Assembly (NCBI GenBank): GCA_965276955.1
Contig: CBDIBP010000007.1
Coordinates: 1-64,000, forward strand
Direction: 5' to 3'
DNA length: 64,000 bases
Origin: JABDEZ01 sp965276955
GTDB taxonomy: Bacteria > Bacteroidota > Bacteroidia > Chitinophagales > Chitinophagaceae
Under the pieces are notes generated by a model that was not told where the DNA came from, searched no databases, and saw only the letters and a list, made by a program, of their open reading frames with translations. Positions 35,897-45,449 of the stretch are shown here, piece after piece; the stretch's first letter is position 1; every line of letters begins with the position of its first letter. The position numbers and the translations under genes were made by a program.

Positions 35897-36865
35897 CTAT
35901 ACAGGCTTCGCATCCACTACTTTTATCACATTCAGCTTATGCATTTCCAGTATGGTACTTTGGCCATCCGGGCTTTCGCGGTACATTGGTACGAACTTGG
36001 CATTGAACTTCATTTCCTGGTAAGTGTAAGAGGTACGCTGCTGCACGGGGCTGCTGTACACGGCGTCAAAGCCGGTTATCAGCACGTATAGCTCTACATC
36101 GGCATTCTCCATGTCCTCATAAGTGAAACCAGCTACCGGGCTATTGTCATCTATGGGGTGCACTACGGTCCAGTTCATAGGCAGGCTGTCTACCTTGTAG
36201 CGTTCCAGTTCCAGGTCATAAAACTTGTACACCTCCTTGTTGTTCTCGGTCACCTTCAGGGCTATGTTCACTTTTATCTCCACATTGGTGAGCACATGGT
36301 TGTCTTTGTAGGTAGCAAAGCGAAAAGTGAGCGCGGTCTTGTCGTTATACGGACTTATAAGCGCCAGGTCGCTGAACATGAGGTAGGAGCGTGGCTTGGC
36401 AAAGCGGCCATAAATGAGACCGGTAGCAATAGCAAAAGACAGGAAGCCCGTAAGCGCCTCTACAGATGCTATGATGTTAGCCCCATCGCCCAAAGGGTTT
36501 ATGCGGCCATAGCCTACAGTGGTAAATGTTTGGCAGCTGAAAAAGAACAATTCTTTAAATTTTATCCAGTCTGTTGCATTGTTCATACCCAGCATTTGCC
36601 CATCACATAAAATGAAATATGCGGAGGCATAGCACAAATTGATGGCAAAGAAAAAAAGGATGATGATACCTATGAACTTCCAGCGGGGTAGGTTGAGCAT
36701 TTGCTGGTATATGCTGAACCGGTTAATGAAGGATATACCCTCACGTTTCAGATTGAACGAGCCATCTTTATTGATGAACCTGCTGCCGTTATTGCCGGTA
36801 GCACTGCCAAAGCCGGTGTCGTTGTTCACCTTTATGCGGGGGTCTACACTTTTTAGTTTTGCCAT
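35897..36865 (-). CDS. Inward-rectifier (KirBac-type) potassium channel
   Basis: 322 residues. Two membrane helices (WKFIGIIILFFFAINLCYAS and IIASVEALTGFLSFAIATGL) flank the pore. The selectivity filter is TTVGYGRINP (TxGYG type). The C-terminal cytosolic immunoglobulin-like domain follows (LMFSDLALISPYNDKTALTF to the end), as in KirBac proteins. The phrase YGRFAKPRSYLMFSDLALIS is typical at the membrane-cytosol boundary. Predicted K+ conductance at the inner membrane; gating ligand unknown. Start MAKLKSVDPRIKV at 36865. Confidence 0.93.
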   Translation of the reverse strand: MAKLKSVDPRIKVNNDTGFGSATGNNGSRFINKDGSFNLKREGISFINRFSIYQQMLNLPRWKFIGIIILFFFAINLCYASAYFILCDGQMLGMNNATDWIKFKELFFFSCQTFTTVGYGRINPLGDGANIIASVEALTGFLSFAIATGLIYGRFAKPRSYLMFSDLALISPYNDKTALTFRFATYKDNHVLTNVEIKVNIALKVTENNKEVYKFYDLELERYKVDSLPMNWTVVHPIDDNSPVAGFTYEDMENADVELYVLITGFDAVYSSPVQQRTSYTYQEMKFNAKFVPMYRESPDGQSTILEMHKLNVIKVVDAKPV

Positions 36866-36970
36866 GGGCCTGCTTTAGATGAGCTAAATATAAAGAATGT
36901 CCAGAATATTTGGCTGCGCTTTGATTTCCTTATCTACACAAATTTCACCCCACGCTAACTAATAATAAGA

Positions 36971-36978
36971 TAATTTTG
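36971..36978 (+). promoter_or_regulatory. Putative -7 box for cysS
   Basis: TAATTTTG matches TAnnTTTG exactly, 14 nt before the cysS ATG; no clear TTG upstream box. Confidence 0.45.
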
Positions 36979-36992
36979 CACTTATTTTCAAC

Positions 36993-38486
36993 ATGGCAGA
37001 CCTGTATCTATATAATTCATACACAAGGCAAAAGGAAAAGTTCGAACCCATAACGCCCGGCTATGCCGGCCTTTATGTATGCGGCCCTACCGTAAGCGGC
37101 GAGAGCCACCTGGGCCATGCCCGGCCCTACATCACCTTCGATGTGGTGAACCGCTACCTGCTGCACCTGGGCTACCGGGTGCGCTATGTGCGCAATATTA
37201 CCGATGCCGGGCACTTTGAAGAAGAAGGCCGCGAAGCAGTAGACAAGGTGAGCGACAAGGCCCGCCTGGAAAAAATGGAACCTATGGAACTGGTGCATAA
37301 ATACACCAACCTGTTCCACTGGGGCATGCGCCTCTTCAACACGCTGGACCCAAGTATAGAGCCTACGGCTACCGGCCATATCATAGAGCAGATAACTATG
37401 ATAGAGACCATCATAGAAAAAGGATATGCCTACGAGGTGAACGGCAGTGTGTACTTTGATGTGAAGAAATATGCAGAACACTATCCGTATGGCAAACTAA
37501 GCGGCCGCATTATAGACGACCTGCTGGAGACCACGCGCGAGCTGGAAGGGCAGGACGAAAAGAAGAACAAAACAGACTTTGCACTGTGGAAAGCTGCACC
37601 TCCACAACACATCATGCGTTGGAAGAGTCCATGGGGCGAGGGCTTCCCTGGCTGGCACATAGAGTGCAGCGCCATGAGCAGCAAGTACCTGGGCGAGACC
37701 TTTGATATACATGGTGGCGGTATGGACCTGCAGTTTCCCCACCACGAAAGTGAGATAGCACAGAGCACAGTAGCACACGGCCATGCGCCGGTAAACTACT
37801 GGATGCACAACAACATGATAACCATCAACGGTAAGAAGATGGGAAAAAGCTACAACAACGTGATAAAACTCACTGAATTGTTTAGCGGCAACCATCCTAT
37901 ACTGGAACAACCCTACCACCCTATGGTAGTGCGCTTTTACATATTGCAGACCCACTACCGCAGCACGCTCGATTTTAGTAACGAGGCACTACAGGCATCA
38001 GAAAAAGCACTGAGGAGACTTTGGGAGGCTTACGAAGTACTGCAAAAGTTGCAACATACCGGCGGCGATGCTACTGATAAAGAACTGGACAAACAAGTGA
38101 CGGAATGGTGCAACAGCTGTGCAGAGTACATGAGCGATGACTTTAACACTGCCAAAGTGCTGGCCAGCCTGTTTGAGCTGGCACCAGTGATAAATGGTAT
38201 AAAGGGCGGCCAGATCAGCGGCAATGCAATAAGTGCCGATACGCTGGAGCTGTTGAAGAGCACCTACAAAACGTACCTGGAAGACGTGCTTGGTCTGCAA
38301 GGACTGGCCGCACCGCAAAGCAACAACCTGGACAGTGTGCTGCAACTGCTGGTAGAGATACGCAAGGATGCCCGCAACCGAAAAGACTTCGCGACCAGCG
38401 ACCAGATACGCAACCGCCTGGCAGAAGCAGGTGTGCTGCTGAAGGATGAAAAGGACGGAACTGTGAGCTGGACGCTGGCCGATTAG
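36993..38486 (+). CDS. cysS: Cysteine--tRNA ligase
   Basis: 497 residues, class I synthetase. The zinc/HIGH region reads YVCGPTVSGESHLGHARPYI, with HLGH as the HIGH motif. The zinc-binding part HIECSAMSSKYLG and GGMDLQFPHHESEIAQS is conserved. The KMSKS loop appears as GKKMGKSYNN. The anticodon-binding region and the C-terminal NRLAEAGVLLKDEKDGT end the protein. It is followed after 22 nt by an ABC exporter on the same strand. Confidence 0.96.
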   Translation: MADLYLYNSYTRQKEKFEPITPGYAGLYVCGPTVSGESHLGHARPYITFDVVNRYLLHLGYRVRYVRNITDAGHFEEEGREAVDKVSDKARLEKMEPMELVHKYTNLFHWGMRLFNTLDPSIEPTATGHIIEQITMIETIIEKGYAYEVNGSVYFDVKKYAEHYPYGKLSGRIIDDLLETTRELEGQDEKKNKTDFALWKAAPPQHIMRWKSPWGEGFPGWHIECSAMSSKYLGETFDIHGGGMDLQFPHHESEIAQSTVAHGHAPVNYWMHNNMITINGKKMGKSYNNVIKLTELFSGNHPILEQPYHPMVVRFYILQTHYRSTLDFSNEALQASEKALRRLWEAYEVLQKLQHTGGDATDKELDKQVTEWCNSCAEYMSDDFNTAKVLASLFELAPVINGIKGGQISGNAISADTLELLKSTYKTYLEDVLGLQGLAAPQSNNLDSVLQLLVEIRKDARNRKDFATSDQIRNRLAEAGVLLKDEKDGTVSWTLAD

Positions 38487-38508
38487 TTTTACTTTTTGAA
38501 TTGACGAC

Positions 38509-40323
38509 ATGTTTAAAAAAATGGCCCGGATACTCAGGTATCTGAAGGATTATAAAGCACAGATAGCATTATACTTTACCACCAACATATTGGCGATCAT
38601 CTTCTCGGTCTTCTCGCTTACTATGCTGGTACCTGTGCTGCAGGTATTGTTTCGTGGCGATGCTCCGCCAGTGCCTACAGGCACTAAGTCGACAGGAGCA
38701 CTTTCTTATATTTCTACTACTGTACAAGACATCATCAACCAACAGGGGAAAGTGACAGCACTGGCCTGGATATGTGTGGTGGTGGTCATCTTCACAATGC
38801 TCAAAAATCTATTCCTGTATTGGTCGGTTTATATATTGAGCCCTATACGCAACTCTGTCATCCGCCGCTTGCGCGATGATATGTTCACCAAAACACTGTC
38901 GCTGCCCATAGGGTTCTTTACAGAAGAGCGCAAGGGCGACCTGGTATCGCGGATGACAAATGATATTACCGAAGTGGAGTGGAGCATCATGAGTGTGCTG
39001 GAAACATTTATACGCGAGCCGCTCACCATCATCTTCTTTTTTGGGACCATGATCTATATCAGTTTTCAGCTCACTTTGTTCCTGCTTATCTTTTTGCCGG
39101 TAGCGGGCGGGGTGATAGGGTTGGTAGGTAAGTCGCTGCGCAAGTCATCGAACATTGCACAAGAGCAATTGGGCATTATGCTGGGGCTGGTAGATGAAAC
39201 ACTTGCCGGCATGCGCGTGGTAAAATCATTCAACGCAGAAAAGAGCCAGCACCTGAAATTCACGAAGGTGAACAACTTGCTGTTTCGTGTACGCAACAAG
39301 ATCAATGCACGTCGCGAGCTGGCATCGCCACTGTCTGAGACCATGGGGGTAATAGCTGTGGCTGTAATACTGTGGTATGGTGGTAGCCTGGTACTCACCG
39401 GGCGTGGTGGACTGCAGGCCGAAACTTTTCTTACTTATATAGCACTGTTCACGCAGATCATTACTCCATTTAAAAATCTTTCTTCAGCAGTATCTACGGT
39501 GCAGAAAGGTAATGCGGCGCTTGACCGTATAGAATACCTGCTGATGGCAGAGAATACAATAGTGGAAGCGCCAAATGCCAAACCCATAAAAACATTCAGC
39601 AACAATATAGAGTTGAAAAATGTACACTTCAACTACGGTGATAAAAAGATACTTAACGGCATAGACCTCATTATACCTAAAGGTAAGACCATAGCGCTGG
39701 TGGGTGCATCGGGCGCTGGCAAGAGTACGCTTGTAGACCTGATACCGCGCTTTCATGATGTGACCAGCGGTGATATACTTATAGATGGCACCAATGTAAA
39801 AGACCTGAAGATAGATGATGTGCGCAGGCTGATAGGTGTGGTGAGCCAGGACCCTATGCTGTTCAATGATACGCTGTACAACAACATCATACTTGGTACT
39901 GGCGGTGCCACAAAAGAGCGTGTGGAAGAAGCGGCTACTGTGGCACATGCGCATACCTTCATCATTGGCAAACCAGATGGTTATGATACTGTAGCCGGGG
40001 ACCGCGGCACCAGGCTCAGTGGTGGTGAGCGCCAGCGCATTACCATAGCGCGTGCTATACTTAAAAATCCACCTATACTGATACTGGACGAAGCTACCTC
40101 ATCGCTGGATACGGAGAGCGAGCGCATAGTGCAGGATGCCATCAATAAACTGATGCAAAACCGTACCTGTATAGTTATAGCCCACCGGCTGAGTACAGTA
40201 CAGCATGCAGATGAAATAATAGTGCTGGAAAAAGGTACTGTTGTGGAGCGTGGCACCCATGCACAACTTATAGCCAGCAATGGTAAATATAAACGCCTTG
40301 TGGATATGCAACAGGTAAAATAG
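38509..40323 (+). CDS. ABC exporter, MsbA-like, fused membrane and ATPase domains
   Basis: 604 residues. Type IV (exporter) transmembrane domain in the first ~320 residues with about six membrane segments (IALYFTTNILAIIFSVFSLT). The nucleotide-binding domain has Walker A GASGAGKSTLVDL, the signature LSGGERQRITIARAI, Walker B ILILDEATSSLD and the switch His in VIAHRLST. MsbA-type proteins flip lipid A, but this clade is wide, so the substrate is only a guess. galE follows 31 nt downstream. Confidence 0.93.
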   Translation: MFKKMARILRYLKDYKAQIALYFTTNILAIIFSVFSLTMLVPVLQVLFRGDAPPVPTGTKSTGALSYISTTVQDIINQQGKVTALAWICVVVVIFTMLKNLFLYWSVYILSPIRNSVIRRLRDDMFTKTLSLPIGFFTEERKGDLVSRMTNDITEVEWSIMSVLETFIREPLTIIFFFGTMIYISFQLTLFLLIFLPVAGGVIGLVGKSLRKSSNIAQEQLGIMLGLVDETLAGMRVVKSFNAEKSQHLKFTKVNNLLFRVRNKINARRELASPLSETMGVIAVAVILWYGGSLVLTGRGGLQAETFLTYIALFTQIITPFKNLSSAVSTVQKGNAALDRIEYLLMAENTIVEAPNAKPIKTFSNNIELKNVHFNYGDKKILNGIDLIIPKGKTIALVGASGAGKSTLVDLIPRFHDVTSGDILIDGTNVKDLKIDDVRRLIGVVSQDPMLFNDTLYNNIILGTGGATKERVEEAATVAHAHTFIIGKPDGYDTVAGDRGTRLSGGERQRITIARAILKNPPILILDEATSSLDTESERIVQDAINKLMQNRTCIVIAHRLSTVQHADEIIVLEKGTVVERGTHAQLIASNGKYKRLVDMQQVK

Positions 40324-40354
40324 AAGCGTTATATTTGCTTACAACCTGTGAGTG

Positions 40355-41395
40355 ATGAATAAGATATTAGTTACCGGCGGATGCGGCTATATTGGCGGCC
40401 ACACTATTGTAGACCTTGTAGAGAACGGATTTGAAGTTATATCTGTGGACAACCTGTCGCGTGGCTCTTTGCGTATGCTTGGCGGCGTGAACAAGGTGCT
40501 GGGTAAGACGATAAAGAACTACAAGGTAGACCTCTGCAACCTGGAGGATACAGAAGCTATCTTTATTGAGAATCCAGATATAGTGGGTGTTATCCATTTT
40601 GCGGCATACAAGTCGGTACCAGAGTCTGTAAAAGAACCACTAAAATATTTCAGGAACAATCTTAATTCACTGGTCAATGTGCTGCAGTGCGTGCAGGAAT
40701 ATGACGTGAATAATTTTGTATTCTCTTCGTCGTGCTCTGTATACGGTAATGCTACCAAGTTGCCGGTAGTAGAGACCGCACCACTTGGCGAGGCAGAGTC
40801 GCCATATGCCCGCACCAAGCAAATGGGCGAGGATATATGCAGGGATTTCTCTAAGCCAAATTCGCGCTTCAATGCTACATTGCTCCGTTACTTTAATCCT
40901 GTAGGTGCGCACCCCAGCGGCATTATAGGCGAGCTACAGGAAGTGCCGGAAAATCTTGTGCCCTTTGTAACACAAACTGCCATAGGTAAGCGCAAAGAAA
41001 TGACCGTTTACGGCAATGATTACCCCACCCGTGATGGCAGCTGCGTGCGCGACTACATACACGTAATGGACATAGCCAATGCCCACACCAAAGCACTGCA
41101 ATACCTGATAAAAGGTGGCAACAAAGAGAACTGCGAGGTATTCAATCTGGGCACTGGCAACGGTGTAAGCGTACTGGAACTGATAGCGGCTTTTGAGAAA
41201 GTATCGGGTGTGCAACTGAACTACAAGATAGGCCCGCGCCGCCCTGGCGATGTGGTAGAAGTATATGCTAACAACAACAAAGCACAAACAGAACTGGGCT
41301 GGCACACCAAGTACGACCTGGAGCAAATGATGGACACCGCCTGGAAATGGGAACTGACCATGAAGCGCGAAGCAGAACAGGTGAAAATGAACTAA
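40355..41395 (+). CDS. galE: UDP-glucose 4-epimerase
   Basis: 346 residues, short-chain dehydrogenase fold. The NAD-binding GxxGxxG reads VTGGCGYIGGHT. The catalytic pair is visible: Ser-Ser-Cys-Ser in FSSSCSVYG and the YxxxK in SPYARTKQMGED. The C-terminal part has GDYPTRDGSCVRDYIHVMD-like NDYPTRDGSCVRDYIHV and AQTELGWHTKYDL. Interconverts UDP-glucose and UDP-galactose for surface sugars. ATG at 40355; a GTG 3 nt upstream is the other choice. Confidence 0.94.
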   Translation: MNKILVTGGCGYIGGHTIVDLVENGFEVISVDNLSRGSLRMLGGVNKVLGKTIKNYKVDLCNLEDTEAIFIENPDIVGVIHFAAYKSVPESVKEPLKYFRNNLNSLVNVLQCVQEYDVNNFVFSSSCSVYGNATKLPVVETAPLGEAESPYARTKQMGEDICRDFSKPNSRFNATLLRYFNPVGAHPSGIIGELQEVPENLVPFVTQTAIGKRKEMTVYGNDYPTRDGSCVRDYIHVMDIANAHTKALQYLIKGGNKENCEVFNLGTGNGVSVLELIAAFEKVSGVQLNYKIGPRRPGDVVEVYANNNKAQTELGWHTKYDLEQMMDTAWKWELTMKREAEQVKMN

Positions 41396-41478
41396 AATTG
41401 CCGGGGCGCTATGCTGGCGGACCATAAATCCTTACTTTTACCTGTCCGTAATTCTACATAGCGGAGTATGTACAGTAT

Positions 41479-41904
41479 ATGAATAACAACACACACAGGC
41501 CAATACGGGTAGTAGTAGCCAAGGTGGGCCTGGACGGGCACGACAGGGGTGCCAAGGTAATAGCCACATCACTGCGCGATGCAGGTATGGAAGTAATATA
41601 TACCGGGCTGCGGCAGACACCGGAAATGGTAGTAGCAACAGCGCTGCAGGAAGATGCTGATGCTATAGGGATAAGCATACTAAGCGGCGCCCACATGACG
41701 GTATTCCCCAAGATAATGAAACTGATGCAGGAAAAGGGCCTGGACAATGTGTTGCTCACGGGTGGCGGCATTATACCCGAAGAGGATATGGCTGAACTGA
41801 ACGCAATGGGTGCCGGCAAACTTTTTGCCCCAGGCACATCCACATCTGAGATAGCAGATTATATCACCACCTGGGTGCTGGAGCACCGTAAGGAGCTTTT
41901 TTAA
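41479..41904 (+). CDS. Stand-alone cobalamin (B12)-binding domain protein
   Basis: 141 residues, matching the C-terminal B12-binding domain of methylmalonyl-CoA mutase. The DxHxxG cobalamin motif is in VGLDGHDRGAKVIA (His in DGHDRG). The later SILSGAHMTVFPKIM and LLTGGGIIPEEDMAEL (GG loop) are typical. It probably acts with a separate mutase large subunit elsewhere, as in split mutases; that partner is not in the window. It ends 73 nt before the 3' end of the convergent type B T9SS gene. Confidence 0.93.
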   Translation: MNNNTHRPIRVVVAKVGLDGHDRGAKVIATSLRDAGMEVIYTGLRQTPEMVVATALQEDADAIGISILSGAHMTVFPKIMKLMQEKGLDNVLLTGGGIIPEEDMAELNAMGAGKLFAPGTSTSEIADYITTWVLEHRKELF

Positions 41905-41924
41905 TTTATTCCTTGCCACGCATA

Positions 41925-41959
41925 AAAATAGCCGGAGCACAAACTGCTCCGGCTATTTT
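41925..41959. terminator. Bidirectional terminator
   Basis: AAAATAGCCGGAGCA and its exact complement around a 5-nt loop lie between the convergent B12-binding gene (ends 41904) and the T9SS type B gene (ends 41978). A/T runs on both sides suit both strands. Confidence 0.9.
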
Positions 41960-41977
41960 GTATACATGCTACTCTTG

Positions 41978-44473
41978 CTACCGCAATAGCGTCACGTTGC
42001 CCTTGTAGTTCTCAGATTCGCCATCAGTAAAGGTGACCTGTATGGTGTAGATGTAAACACCTTCGGGTTGGTCGTGGCCATTAAACTTGCCATCCCAACC
42101 GCGGCCACTGATGTTCCCTGTTTCGAACATGATTTGTCCCCAGCGGTTGTATACATTCATCTTGAAAGTGGACACACTGGAAGATAACTGCTGGCGCGGG
42201 AAAAAGTAGTCGTTAATGCCATCACTGTTGGGCGTGAAAGAGTTAGGGATAGACACATAACAATCATTCTTTATCCACACGGTGTCTGATGTGGAGCAAC
42301 CATTGACACTTACGGTGGCATAATATACACCCGGTTGCGGGGCATTGATGATGGCGGTTGTATCGCCGGTATTCCATAGCCATGCAGCATTAGGGTTGCC
42401 GGCATTTATTAGGTCGCCTATTTGTATAGGGTTGGCATTAGGACACATAGAGGTATCCGCACCCAGGTTAAGCATAGGATAATCCCTTACTGTAACATCC
42501 TTAAAATAAGTAACATTAGGGCAGGCCCTGTACTTAGTGGTAACGGAAATATGGTAGGTACCTGAAAACAGGTATCCGTGCTCTATAGGGTTGGTATTGG
42601 TTATTTGTGCGCCGTCCCCAAAATCCCATTCATTGCCCACGTAGCCACTATTAGCATATTTGCCGGTGAATATAACAGCCTTCCCCCTGCACAGCACACT
42701 ATCGCTGGCAGTGAAGCTGACCGTGCTTAAAGAGTCTACGGTCACATACTTTTTCACCGTATCGTAGCACGGTACAAAGTCTTTCTCGGTGAGGGTGACC
42801 AGGAAGGTGCCTTCATGAGTATATATATGTGCAGGGCTAAGGGTAGTGTCTATGCTGCCATCCCCAAAACTCCACAGGTAAGCAGGAGTGGTACCAGCCG
42901 ATGTATTGGCAAATGTTATGGAGCCATCCTGGCAAATGGTATCGGCACTGACAGTGAACGATGCATGAATAAGATGTGGTGGATCTACAGCCAGGCGCAT
43001 AGTATCTGTGCACTGCCCGTTGCTTACTTTTAGCAGTACACTATGGTTGGCCTGATTGGTGTATATGTGTGTGGGGTTCAGAAGGGGAGAACCGCTGTTG
43101 TCCCCAAAATCCCAGTACTGGCTGGTTTGTGCTGTAGAAAGGTTGGTGAATATTACAGTGTCTTGTCCACATCCTAAATGCAATGTATCGGTGAAGGAAG
43201 CTATGACACCTGTGTTTATGGTATTGAGCAGCCCGCTATCAGAAAAAGAACAGTTGCCTTGGGTAGATATCGTAGTGGCTGTGAGCTTAAAAACAGTACT
43301 GCCGGTAAGGTGCACTGCCGGGCGCAAAGTATTGCCGCCAGATGAAATGTTTGCTACAGGCGACCACATCAGGTCGTAGGTAAGTCCTGTAGTTGTATCG
43401 GTAAGCAAGCCATTCAGCGTATCGATATACGTATTGCATCCTGATACTGTACCCGGAAGACCGGAGTGTACTGTTGCCTTTGGCACTATGATATGAAATG
43501 TATCGCATGAGTTATTTGCACCATTTTGGGCAACGATAATAGCATTTGCATTAGTAGTTACAATTCTTGTACTGTCTGTAGCTGTGTGTGTAAGTGTAGC
43601 TGGCCCGCTTATCACGGTCCAGGTATAAGGTGCGGCACCAACAACCGAAAGTTCTACCCCTAAACTTCCCGGACATAAATAGACCGGCCCGGTGCTTTGC
43701 GGGTTTATTCCTGTGGGACATGAAGCCAGGTCGTTTATGAACGAGCCGGATGGCAGTGTAGCAACCATGCTAAAGTTGATGGTGCTGCCAGTAATGGTAC
43801 CCATGTATAGATCGTTGCTGTTATCAAAATAAATATTGTTATTGAACACAGCAAGCCCACCGCCACCAGTACCAGTATAGCCCGTCATGTTATAGGTATT
43901 TAATAGTGTACCGGCAGTATTGAATTTTTTTACTGTGGTGGGAGCAACATTTTGTTCTATAACGTAAAAATTACCAGAGCAATCTGCAGAGATATCATAA
44001 GAGTCCCCTGCATTCCAGCCGGGAACGGTGGTCAACAGTGTGCCATTCGATGTGCCGTTGAACGAATATACCTCGCCGTTAAAGCCAACTATGTTATAGA
44101 TATAGTTGCCTCCGCTGCCAATATTTACTGCTGCAGTGTTCCCTGTACTAAAACCAGTATTTACCCAGGTGGTACCATTATAATAATAATAGTTGTTATT
44201 GGAGCCCACCATATAAAAAGTGATGGAAGGGCTTGCTGAGTTAAAGTTCCTGCCAACAGACAATCCATTAGCACCCGCTAAAGGCACTATAGTATTAACA
44301 GTAGGATTGCTTGCAGATACCGGGAGCGTAGGATCAAAATTATATATAGATGTGCCGCTGAGATAGTAAATATAATTTGCTGTAGGCCCTATACAGGTAG
44401 GTAATTGCGCAAATGAGGATGGACCTATGAACAAAAACAACGACAAGAGAAATAAGGACGTTAATTTTGACAT
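41978..44473 (-). CDS. PKD-domain adhesin-like protein with gliding-associated (T9SS type B) C-terminal domain
   Basis: 831 residues. Signal peptide MSKLTSLFLLSLFLFIGPSS with a cut near FAQ. An N-terminal beta-propeller-like part (NGTTWVNTG, NGEVYSFNGTSNGT) is followed by several PKD domains with the WDFGDxS motif (YWDFGDNSGSPLLNP, LWSFGDGSIDTTLSP, EWDFGDGAQITNTNP). The C-terminus is the CHU_C type B sorting domain: PNSFTPNSDGINDYF, NVYNRWGQIMFETG and PEGVYIYTI. Expected at the cell surface through T9SS. Met at 44473 was preferred; 44494 (MVLKKAN) is possible. Confidence 0.9.
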   Translation of the reverse strand: MSKLTSLFLLSLFLFIGPSSFAQLPTCIGPTANYIYYLSGTSIYNFDPTLPVSASNPTVNTIVPLAGANGLSVGRNFNSASPSITFYMVGSNNNYYYYNGTTWVNTGFSTGNTAAVNIGSGGNYIYNIVGFNGEVYSFNGTSNGTLLTTVPGWNAGDSYDISADCSGNFYVIEQNVAPTTVKKFNTAGTLLNTYNMTGYTGTGGGGLAVFNNNIYFDNSNDLYMGTITGSTINFSMVATLPSGSFINDLASCPTGINPQSTGPVYLCPGSLGVELSVVGAAPYTWTVISGPATLTHTATDSTRIVTTNANAIIVAQNGANNSCDTFHIIVPKATVHSGLPGTVSGCNTYIDTLNGLLTDTTTGLTYDLMWSPVANISSGGNTLRPAVHLTGSTVFKLTATTISTQGNCSFSDSGLLNTINTGVIASFTDTLHLGCGQDTVIFTNLSTAQTSQYWDFGDNSGSPLLNPTHIYTNQANHSVLLKVSNGQCTDTMRLAVDPPHLIHASFTVSADTICQDGSITFANTSAGTTPAYLWSFGDGSIDTTLSPAHIYTHEGTFLVTLTEKDFVPCYDTVKKYVTVDSLSTVSFTASDSVLCRGKAVIFTGKYANSGYVGNEWDFGDGAQITNTNPIEHGYLFSGTYHISVTTKYRACPNVTYFKDVTVRDYPMLNLGADTSMCPNANPIQIGDLINAGNPNAAWLWNTGDTTAIINAPQPGVYYATVSVNGCSTSDTVWIKNDCYVSIPNSFTPNSDGINDYFFPRQQLSSSVSTFKMNVYNRWGQIMFETGNISGRGWDGKFNGHDQPEGVYIYTIQVTFTDGESENYKGNVTLLR

Positions 44474-44571
44474 GTTTGCTTTCTTGAGTACCATAGGGAT
44501 ATAGTTGTCTGCACAATATAATGCTTTACAGTATAATATGATAATGTTATAAGTAAGATTATTAAAAAATA

Positions 44572-44591
44572 AGCCGGGCGTGTGCCCGGCT
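44572..44591 (-). terminator. Terminator of aroE
   Basis: AGCCGGGC and GCCCGGCT form an 8-bp GC-rich stem with a 4-nt loop; on the minus strand it is followed by TATTTTTTAAT. Confidence 0.75.
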
Positions 44592-44650
44592 GATCCTGTG
44601 CGTATTTTGTCTATATTATTTGATCGTGGGCTACTATAATGTAGCGTATC

Positions 44651-45391
44651 TTAAAGCTTGCTCCATATTTTCCAGGCTGCCTCTGCCTGTAGTGGCAGCA
44701 TTTCCATACCATTCTTTATTACTGCACCTTGTGCTTTGCCCAGCGTGAGGAACCTGGTCTCTGAGGGGTTGTACACCAGATCGTAAAGCAGATGGTGGGG
44801 GGTGAGGGCGCTATATGGTAGCGGTGGATAGGTGTCTACATCCGGTGCCATACCCAGCGGTGTAGTGTTCACAATAAGTGTATATTCTTTTATTATTTCA
44901 GGTGTCAGCTCATCATAGCTTATGGTATCGGTACCGGTCTCCCTGGTTCGCGATACTTTTTTGTAGGCAATGCCTTCATTGCCCAGTACGTAGCCTACTG
45001 CACGGCTGCCGCCGCCGGTACCCAGCACCAGCGCCTGCTTGTGCCAGGGTTGCAACAGTGGCAGTAAACTTTCCCTGAACCCAATAATATCAGTATTATA
45101 TCCTTTAAGTATACCACCCCTCATATCTATGCAATTGACAGCGCCCATTCCCCCGGCTATAGTATCGAGCTCGGTAAGATATGGGATAATGGTTTGCTTG
45201 TAAGGTATGGTAACATTGAGCCCGCGCAGCAAAGGCACAGCATTGAGCAATACTTTAAAGTCATTGATCTGCGCCAATGGGTAGCAGCTGTATACAGCGT
45301 CTATACCTTCTTTGGCAAACTTGGTGTTGAAATAGGTTGGGGAGAAGGTATGGGTAAGCGGAAAACCAATGATACCGTATGGAGTGGGCAT
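44651..45391 (-). CDS. aroE: Shikimate dehydrogenase
   Basis: Reduces 3-dehydroshikimate in aromatic amino acid synthesis. 246 residues, slightly short for the family. The substrate-binding Ser motif is in GFPLTHTFSPTYFN, and the catalytic Lys is in LNVTIPYKQTI. The NADPH-binding loop GTGGGSRAVGYVLG and the Asn-Thr-Thr-Pro motif VNTTPLGMAPD are clear. It lies in tandem with comA, each with its own terminator. Confidence 0.95.
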   Translation of the reverse strand: MPTPYGIIGFPLTHTFSPTYFNTKFAKEGIDAVYSCYPLAQINDFKVLLNAVPLLRGLNVTIPYKQTIIPYLTELDTIAGGMGAVNCIDMRGGILKGYNTDIIGFRESLLPLLQPWHKQALVLGTGGGSRAVGYVLGNEGIAYKKVSRTRETGTDTISYDELTPEIIKEYTLIVNTTPLGMAPDVDTYPPLPYSALTPHHLLYDLVYNPSETRFLTLGKAQGAVIKNGMEMLPLQAEAAWKIWSKL

Positions 45392-45405
45392 AATATAAAC
45401 ATTAA

Positions 45406-45434
45406 AAAAGGCAAGTGCTACGCACTTGCCTTTT
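45406..45434 (-). terminator. Terminator of comA
   Basis: AAAAGGCAAGTGC pairs with GCACTTGCCTTTT around a 3-nt loop; T-rich on the minus strand, 16 nt after the comA stop and just upstream of aroE. Confidence 0.85.
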
Positions 45435-45449
45435 GGGGTAATTAATGAC